NCBI RefSeq assembly: GCF_018070345.1
Contig: NZ_JAGPXX010000047.1
Location: 1 to 34,770 of the forward strand
From: Streptomyces sp. F63
GTDB lineage: Bacteria > Actinomycetota > Actinomycetes > Streptomycetales > Streptomycetaceae
Reading direction: 5' to 3'
Length of the DNA stretch: 34,770 bases
Shown: piece after piece, positions 29,446 through 34,770 of the stretch
How positions within the stretch are numbered: position 1 is the first letter of the stretch
Layout of the letters: each line of letters opens with the position of its first letter
Notes under the pieces: model-generated
Told to the model about the DNA's origin: nothing
Databases searched by the model: none
What the model saw: only the letters and a program-made list of their open reading frames with translations
Program-made: the position numbers and the translations under genes

Positions 29446-30995
29446 CGACCCAGTCCCATCCGATCGCGCCGCGGCGCACATATCTCATCGGCAGGGCCCG
29501 CCCGAACGCGGTCATCGGCAAGAACCGGGAGACCGGCGAGATCGCGTTGATCATCGCCGGCGCGTTCCTCGGCATGATGTGCGGCCTGCTGGTCCCCGTG
29601 CTGTCCCTGCGCATCACCCTGCTCACCGGCTTCCCGGCGCTGGCCCTGGCCGCCGTCTACGTGCCGTACAGGCACCGGACCTTCTACAAGTGGTTCGAGA
29701 TCCGGCGCTCCTACAAACGGCAGATCAAGCGCGGGGCCACCTACCGCTCCGCCGCCGCCGAGGCGGGCATACGGCTCGACGGACGCGAGGTGGAGATCGG
29801 GCCGCCCCCGGGCATCGGCCGGATCAACTGGCTCTCCGCGCCGTTCGGCCCGGACGAGATCGCCGTACTGCTGCACGCCGACCGCCGTACCGTGACCGCC
29901 GCCATCGAGATCGAGGGACCGGGCGTCGGGCTGCGCGACAGCGAGGACCAGGAAGCGCTCGTCGACCGCTTCGGCACGCTCCTCAAGCATGTCGCCAACG
30001 GCGACGGCTTCGTGACACGCATCCAGATGCTCGCCCGCACCCTGCCCGCCGACCCCGACGCGCACGCCAAGGACGTCGAGCGGCGCGGCGACCGCAGGGC
30101 CCCGGCCTGGCTCCAGGACTCCTACGACCAGCTCCAGTCCATGGTCTCCACCTCCTCCGAACAGCACCGGGCCTACCTCGTCGCCTGCATGCACTACAAC
30201 CGCGAACTGGCCGCCGAGGCCCACGCCATGGCCCGCGCCGCGCGCGCGGCGGGAGGCAGGCGCCGGCTCGACAAGGACGCCGGTCTGGCCGTCGTCATGG
30301 CCCGCGAACTCACCGACATCTGCGCCCGCCTCGCCGAGGCCGACATCCGCGTCCGGCAGCCGCTGGGCCAGGCGCGGCTCTCCTCCCTGATCCACTCCAT
30401 GTACGACCCCGACCACCCGATCGACCACATCCAGGCGATGACGCAGCGCAACGCCTGGCCGGCCGAACTGGACGCCACGGAGGCCACGTACCTCCAGGCG
30501 AAGACCCGCGAATCGGCCACCCGGGCCCCGTGGTGCCATGCCACGGCCTGGGTGAAGGAGTGGCCGATGACCCCGGTCGGCGTCAACTTCCTCGCCCCGC
30601 TGCTCGTTCACACCCCCGACGTGATCCGCACGGTCGCCGTCTGCATGGACCTGGAACCCACCGAGGTCGCCATCGAACGGATGCTGACGGAGAAGACGAA
30701 CGACGAGGCCGAGGCCAGCCGCGCGGCCAAGATGAACCGCACCGTCGACCCGCGCGACATCGCCGCCCACGGCCGCCTCGACCAGCGCGGCGAAGACCTG
30801 GCCAGCGGCGCGGCGGGCGTCAACCTCGTCGGCTACATCACCGTCTCCTCCCGCTCCCCCGAAGCGCTCGCCCGCGACAAGCGCACCATCCGCGCCTCGG
30901 CCGGCAAGTCCTATCTCAAGCTGGAGTGGTGCGACCGGGAACACCACCGGGCCTTCGTGAACACGTTGCCTTTCGCGACCGGCATCCGACGTTAG
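29442..30995 (+). CDS. SCO6880-family protein: VirB3/PrgI-like helices plus VirB4 N-domain
   Basis: A 517-aa membrane-anchored protein. Two adjacent helices near residues 37-72 (IALIIAGAFLGMMCGLLVPV and ITLLTGFPALALAAVYVPY) follow a cytoplasmic start and precede a basic FYKWFEIRRSYKRQIKR, resembling PrgI/VirB3/TcpE. The remaining 430 residues lack Walker motifs. The end LVGYITVSSRSPEALARDKR then a strand and FVNTLPFATG is like the close of a VirB4/TraC N-terminal domain (...Y-x-T-V-x-A...x-x-x-L-P-x-G). The ATPase domain is in the next gene. GTG 29442 lies in an AGGAGG-GTGA context overlapping the previous stop. Sequences of this type are annotated as the SCO6880 family; its function has not been established. 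Confidence 0.8.
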   Translation: MTTQSHPIAPRRTYLIGRARPNAVIGKNRETGEIALIIAGAFLGMMCGLLVPVLSLRITLLTGFPALALAAVYVPYRHRTFYKWFEIRRSYKRQIKRGATYRSAAAEAGIRLDGREVEIGPPPGIGRINWLSAPFGPDEIAVLLHADRRTVTAAIEIEGPGVGLRDSEDQEALVDRFGTLLKHVANGDGFVTRIQMLARTLPADPDAHAKDVERRGDRRAPAWLQDSYDQLQSMVSTSSEQHRAYLVACMHYNRELAAEAHAMARAARAAGGRRRLDKDAGLAVVMARELTDICARLAEADIRVRQPLGQARLSSLIHSMYDPDHPIDHIQAMTQRNAWPAELDATEATYLQAKTRESATRAPWCHATAWVKEWPMTPVGVNFLAPLLVHTPDVIRTVAVCMDLEPTEVAIERMLTEKTNDEAEASRAAKMNRTVDPRDIAAHGRLDQRGEDLASGAAGVNLVGYITVSSRSPEALARDKRTIRASAGKSYLKLEWCDREHHRAFVNTLPFATGIRR

Positions 30996-31005
30996 GGGCA
31001 CTGCC

Positions 31006-32436
31006 GTGTTCGATCCGCTGTCCGCCGTGACCGAGGCCTTCACCAGCTTCCTCTTCGGGAAGGTGGAGACCACGCGCCTGCCCGTGCGCACCTCCACGGG
31101 CCAGGCGCAGGCCGTCTACCTACCGACCGCCGCCCCCGGCCTCGGCGACTCCGGAGTGATCATCGGCCGCGAGGTGTACTCCGGAAAGGGCTACATCTAC
31201 GACCCCTTCCAGCTCTACGGCCAGCAGCTTCCCGCCCCGCACTGGCTGGTGCTCGGCGAGTCCGGCAACGGCAAGTCGGCGCTGGAGAAGACCTACGTCC
31301 TGCGCCAGCTCCGCTTCCGCGACCGGCAGGTGGTCGTCCTCGACGCCCAGGGCGAGGACGGCGTCGGCGAATGGAACCTCATCGCCGAGCAACTGGGGAT
31401 CACCCCCATTCGCCTCGACCCCACCTCGGCGATCAACGACGGCATACGGCTCAACCCGCTCGACCCCTCGATCACCGCGACGGGCCAGCTCGCCCTGCTC
31501 CGCACGATCATCGAGGTGGCGATGGGGCGCGCCCTGGACGAGCGTTCCGGCTTCGCCCTCAAGGTCGCCCACGGATTCGTCAGCCGGACGATCACCGACC
31601 GCCAGCCGGTCCTCACCGACATCGTCGAGCAACTGCGGCATCCCAAACCTGCGTCCGCCGAGGCCATGAACGTCGCCCTCGACGACGTCCGCGCCTGGGG
31701 CCTGGACGTCGCCCTGGTCATCGACCGGCTGGTCGACGGCGACCTCCGCGGCATGTTCGACGGACCGACGACCGTCGGCATCGACCTGGACGCCCCGCTG
31801 ATCGTCTTCGACCTCTCGCACATCGACCGCAACTCCATCGCCATGCCGATCCTGATGGCCATCGTCGGCGTCTGGCTGGAGCACACCTGGATCCGCCCCG
31901 ACCGGGTCAAGCGCATCTTCCTCGTGGAAGAGGCCTGGCACATCATCAACTCCCCCTTCGTGGCACAGCTTTTTCAGCGGCTGCTGAAGTTCGGCCGCCG
32001 GCTCGGCCTCTCCTTCGTCGCCGTCGTCCACCACCTCTCCGACGTCGTCGACGGCGCCGCCGCACGTGAGGCCGCGGCCATCCTCAAGATGGCCTCCACC
32101 CGCACCATCTACGCCCAGAAGACGGACGAGGCGCGGGCCACCGGCCGGGTACTCGGCCTGCCCCGGTGGGCCGTCGAGATCATCCCGACACTCACCCCCG
32201 GTATCGCCGTCTGGGACGTCAACGGCAATGTGCAGGTCGTCAAGCACCTGATCACCGAGTCCGAACGTCCCCTCGTCTACACGGACCGCGCGATGACGGA
32301 GTCGTCCGCGCTCAGCGACGAAGCGCTGGCTCTGGAACAGGCCGCCGAGGCGGAGGCCGAGGAGCGCGCGGCACGCTCCGTGGAACAGCACCTTGAGGAC
32401 GAGGTGGTCGGCTCCTCCGAGTCCACGGTGGCCTGA
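31006..32436 (+). CDS. VirB4/TraC-type ATPase (C-terminal half as separate protein)
   Basis: A 476-aa cytosolic ATPase. Walker A GESGNGKS (84-91) follows the typical LPAPHWLVLGESGNGKSALEKT lead. Walker B is RIFLVEEAWHI (Glu about 308-309), with VEEAW as in VirB4 and TraC. VVVLDAQGEDGV is the strand after the P-loop where VirB4 proteins read DPxG/DPEGE, and LSHIDRNS and RRLGLSFVAVVHHLSDV (with the sensor near TIYAQKTDEARA) complete the RecA-like fold. The VirB4 N-domain is missing here, but is encoded next door. It presumably powers assembly or transport. It begins 10 nt after the SCO6880 stop and ends 2 nt before the next start. Confidence 0.85.
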   Translation: MFDPLSAVTEAFTSFLFGKVETTRLPVRTSTGQAQAVYLPTAAPGLGDSGVIIGREVYSGKGYIYDPFQLYGQQLPAPHWLVLGESGNGKSALEKTYVLRQLRFRDRQVVVLDAQGEDGVGEWNLIAEQLGITPIRLDPTSAINDGIRLNPLDPSITATGQLALLRTIIEVAMGRALDERSGFALKVAHGFVSRTITDRQPVLTDIVEQLRHPKPASAEAMNVALDDVRAWGLDVALVIDRLVDGDLRGMFDGPTTVGIDLDAPLIVFDLSHIDRNSIAMPILMAIVGVWLEHTWIRPDRVKRIFLVEEAWHIINSPFVAQLFQRLLKFGRRLGLSFVAVVHHLSDVVDGAAAREAAAILKMASTRTIYAQKTDEARATGRVLGLPRWAVEIIPTLTPGIAVWDVNGNVQVVKHLITESERPLVYTDRAMTESSALSDEALALEQAAEAEAEERAARSVEQHLEDEVVGSSESTVA

Positions 32437-32438
32437 GC

Positions 32439-34442
32439 ATGGTGGAACGGCACAACGGTACCGAGCAGCGGACCGGGCGCGGCGGAAGCGGCGGCATCCC
32501 CGACGGGCTGCTCGTCGGCCTGCTCGGTTTCCTCGTTGCCCTCACCGTGCTGGTCTGGGCGGCCGCGGGCGTCTCCGGCCTGCTCGCCCACGGTTCCTGG
32601 CCCTCGGGCGCCGCCTTCACCGAAACCCCCCTCGCGCTGCGGCGCCTGATGACGGAGCCGGGTGATCTGAACGCCGCCTGGCCCGGGGCCGCGGGGCAAC
32701 TGTCCGGTCCCGGTCTGTTCTGGGGCGTCCTCATCGGCGAGGTCATGGTGCTGACGGTGCTGACGGTCTTCGTCATCGGCACCATCGCCCGCTGGCGCGC
32801 CGCACGCCGGTCTCACACGGCGCGTACCGACCGTGTGGACCGAACGGAACGGATGCACGGTACGGACGACGAGCCCAAGGCCCACGCAGGGGACGCAGCC
32901 GCCCGCGGCCCGGCCCCCGGCTTTCCGCACCCTGCGGCCGGGCAGACGAACACCGCCTCGGAAGCCGGGCCCACGCCGGGCAGACCCCCGGCCGACCCCG
33001 CCGTCCCGCACCGTCCCGGCCCGGACGCGACCCGCCCCGCCGGCACCCCGCACCGCACAGCAGGTACTGCCGACGCCGGCCCGGCCGCCCACGGAACGCC
33101 CATCCCGGCCGCGACACCGCACAGCGCACCACCCCCCTCCCCGCCGGCTTCCGACCTCGCCGCCAGAGGCGGCAACACCTCGGGCCCGGCCGCACCGGGC
33201 CCCGGCCCGGCGGCCGGGCATCCCCCGCCCGCCGTGGAGCACCTCGGAGCTCCCGCAGACCATGACGGGCCCGCTCTCCCCCGGAGACCGGTTCCGCCCG
33301 TCGCCACATACCCGGAAACCGCGTACGGCCCGCAGACCACCGGTCCCGGCCCCGCGGGCGTCCCGGATCCCCCAGAGGCCGGTGCCCCAGCAGTGGGCGT
33401 CTCGGCCAACCAGGTCGCGGCACCGTCCGGCACGGACACCTCCCGGGTCCGAACGCCCGCCCTTCTCACCCCGGCCTCGTCCATGGCGGCCGCCCCCCTC
33501 ACTCACACCCCCCGCGGCCTCCATTTCCTCGGCCTCGACGGCACCCGTGACCGCCTCCGGCTCGCCCTGCGCACCATCGCGGACGCCGAGGGCCCCCTCC
33601 TGGTCGTCACCTCGGAACCGGCCCTCTGGACGGACACCAAGGACGCCCGCGCCAAACTCGGTCCCACCCACGTCTTCGACCCCGGGCAGCAGCTCGACAC
33701 TCCCGCCAGACTCCGCTGGTCACCCGTCAGCGGCTGCGAGACCCGCGAGACCGCGGCAGCCCGCGCCACCGCCCTGCTCGCCCCGGTACGGCCGCAGCAC
33801 GCTCTCGATTCCGCCACCGCCGCCGCCGCGGAAACACTGCTGCGTTGCTGGCTGCACGCCGCAGCAGTCGACGACCGCCCCATCCGGCAGGTGCACCGCT
33901 GGGCCTCCGGCAGCTCCGCACACGAACCGGTCCGCATTCTTCGCACCCACCGCAGCGCCGCCGCCGGCTCAGCCGGGGAACTGGAGGCGACGCTCACCGC
34001 GCACCCGGAACGCCGGGACATGGCCCTGCAGCTGACGGCCCGTGCCCTGTCGGAGCTCTCCTCCGTCCACATCCGCAACGCGTGTAACCCGACCCGGGCC
34101 GATTCGCTCGCACTGGAGTCATTCGTCGCCGAAGGGGGAACGCTTTACGTCGTGGGTGAAGCGATCGAGGATCCGCGAACCCACCCGGGTGCGATGCCCT
34201 TCCTCACCGCACTCGCCTCGCACGTGGTCGAGCACGGCCGGAGCATGGCCGAACGGTCATCCGCCGGTCGGCTCGACCCACCACTTACCCTCGTCCTCGA
34301 CGACATCGCGCGGGTCGCTCCCCTCCCTCAGCTCCCCTGGCTCATGAACTCGGGCAGTGAGCGGGGCATGCCGACCCTGGCTCTCCTTCGCTCCCAGGAG
34401 CAGGCCCGAGCCCGCTGGCCTCAGCACTTCCCGATCGGCTGA
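32439..34442 (+). CDS. VirD4/TraG-like membrane protein without P-loop
   Basis: A 667-aa protein. Two helices near the N-terminus (LLVGLLGFLVALTVLVWAAA about 24-43, and FWGVLIGEVMVLTVLTVFVI about 94-113) are followed by a 230-residue Pro/Ala/Gly-rich linker and a C-terminal domain (about 360-667). That domain has RLRWSPVSGCETRETAAARA, like the W-S/N-P-x-x-G-C-x-x-x-x-x-A segment of actinobacterial VirD4/TraG-type coupling proteins, and LTLVLDDIARVAPLPQLPWL with LALLRSQEQARARW. Family members have LDE/LDEAANI Walker B and a Walker A before this; no G-x-x-x-x-G-K-S/T is present anywhere and Walker B is LDDIA. It ends 20 residues later, shorter than family norms. It may be a receptor rather than an ATPase. 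Confidence 0.7.
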   Translation: MVERHNGTEQRTGRGGSGGIPDGLLVGLLGFLVALTVLVWAAAGVSGLLAHGSWPSGAAFTETPLALRRLMTEPGDLNAAWPGAAGQLSGPGLFWGVLIGEVMVLTVLTVFVIGTIARWRAARRSHTARTDRVDRTERMHGTDDEPKAHAGDAAARGPAPGFPHPAAGQTNTASEAGPTPGRPPADPAVPHRPGPDATRPAGTPHRTAGTADAGPAAHGTPIPAATPHSAPPPSPPASDLAARGGNTSGPAAPGPGPAAGHPPPAVEHLGAPADHDGPALPRRPVPPVATYPETAYGPQTTGPGPAGVPDPPEAGAPAVGVSANQVAAPSGTDTSRVRTPALLTPASSMAAAPLTHTPRGLHFLGLDGTRDRLRLALRTIADAEGPLLVVTSEPALWTDTKDARAKLGPTHVFDPGQQLDTPARLRWSPVSGCETRETAAARATALLAPVRPQHALDSATAAAAETLLRCWLHAAAVDDRPIRQVHRWASGSSAHEPVRILRTHRSAAAGSAGELEATLTAHPERRDMALQLTARALSELSSVHIRNACNPTRADSLALESFVAEGGTLYVVGEAIEDPRTHPGAMPFLTALASHVVEHGRSMAERSSAGRLDPPLTLVLDDIARVAPLPQLPWLMNSGSERGMPTLALLRSQEQARARWPQHFPIG

Positions 34443-34522
34443 AGGGAAGCCGCACCGGCAACCGCCCCCCTCCACGACAGTCCGATCGGTCACGAGAGCC
34501 GAGCAAGCCTTCCCTCCCCGAG

Positions 34523-34557
34523 TCCTCCCGGCAACCGCAGGAGGAGTGCCGGGAGGA
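34523..34557 (+). terminator. First hairpin after the secretion locus
   Basis: Perfect 11-bp stem TCCTCCCGGCA (34523-34533) / TGCCGGGAGGA (34547-34557) with a 13-nt loop. It follows the VirD4-like stop by 80 nt. Confidence 0.55.
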
Positions 34558-34562
34558 GTGCG

Positions 34563-34598
34563 GAGGGCTGGCCGATCATGGCCAACCGGCCCTCTTTT
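34563..34598 (+). terminator. U-tract terminator of the secretion operon
   Basis: GAGGGC (34563-34568) pairs with GCCCTC (34589-34594), with an inner TGGCC/GGCCA stem, and is followed directly by TTTT (34595-34598). This is the intrinsic terminator layout for the plus-strand operon. Confidence 0.75.
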
Positions 34599-34614
34599 CG
34601 CCCTCAGAACGCGA

Positions 34615-34654
34615 GAAAGCCCTGTTGGGAACCGGAGTTCCCCACAGGGCTTTC
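34615..34654 (-). terminator. rRNA operon terminator
   Basis: An 18-bp stem (34615-34632 with 34637-34654, one mismatch), loop CGGA. On the minus strand it lies about 10 nt beyond the 5S 3' end and ends in a run rich in T/C. It closes the rrn operon entering from the right. Confidence 0.85.
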
Positions 34655-34663
34655 ACAAGAATT

Positions 34664-34770
34664 GTTCGGCGGCGTCCTACTCTCCCACAGGGTCCCCCCT
34701 GCAGTACCATCGGCGCTGAAAGGCTTAGCTTCCGGGTTCGGAATGTAACCGGGCGTTTCCCTCACGCTAT
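34664..34770 (-). rRNA. rrf: 5S ribosomal RNA, 5' end beyond the window
   Basis: The reverse complement of 34664-34770 reads ATAGCGTGAGGGAAACGCCC at its start, through CCGAACCCGGAAGCTAAGCC, and ends in GTAGGACGCCGCCGAAC. These are the conserved segments of actinobacterial 5S rRNA, including the loop-B/C region CCGAAC and the 3' arm. About 107 of 117-120 nt are inside; the first dozen lie past the edge, with 23S and 16S rRNA presumably further right. The exact 3' end is uncertain by one or two bases. Confidence 0.95.

Noticed and set aside
29103..31097. 664-codon minus-strand frame opposite the SCO6880-type gene
   Set aside because: It is antisense to coupled plus-strand genes and has no domain or ribosome site.

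Overview
The window is high-GC actinobacterial chromosome, almost certainly Streptomyces or a close relative. This rests on codon use, several apparently leaderless starts, a textbook Streptomyces-type PHO box ahead of pstS, and families typical of the genus (DUF397, DUF2516, SCO6880-type membrane protein, REC-PP2C phosphatase).

Layout, left to right. 1-426: the last 26 codons of a TnpB-like IS200/IS605 nuclease, then the hairpin right end that normally forms the 3' end of its omega RNA. 427-5281: an alpha/beta hydrolase, then an operon of ribbon-helix-helix regulator, DUF4097 protein and DrrA/DrrB-type ABC exporter, closed by a strong hairpin. 5408-10119: a patchy accessory stretch with a small membrane protein, a tRNA-T-arm-like scrap, a DIP1984-family protein, an 89-aa orphan, a broken TnsA-like fragment, an atypical kinase, a 37-aa membrane peptide and a GNAT acetyltransferase. 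10449-15225: an XRE regulator with a HbhA-like Lys/Ala/Pro-rich protein, a DUF2516 protein, a receiver-PP2C phosphatase and a secreted NlpC/P60 hydrolase. 15462-21632: phosphate uptake, with PHO box, pstS, hairpin, pstCAB, and the convergent DUF47-Pit pair. 21781-24735: CsoR regulator with operator, two small proteins, a lipoprotein and a PAP2 phosphatase.

25058-34442 is the most interesting region. It is a compact type IV secretion-like locus ending beside an rRNA operon, whose 5S gene enters from the right on the minus strand. It has a divergent SLT-NlpC/P60 wall hydrolase (VirB1/CwlT-like), a lone DUF397 gene, a two-helix VirB2-like peptide, a VirB8-like bitopic protein, a VirB6/TrbL-like polytopic protein, a membrane protein that looks like VirB3/PrgI fused to a VirB4 N-domain, a separate VirB4-type ATPase, and a VirD4/TraG-like protein with two membrane helices, a long Pro/Ala linker and no visible P-loop. 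No relaxase, integrase or replication gene is in the window. This suggests a resident envelope-spanning machine rather than an ordinary conjugative element; its substrate is unknown.

The role assignments in this locus come from topology, motifs and gene order read by eye. No homology search or structure prediction was run.
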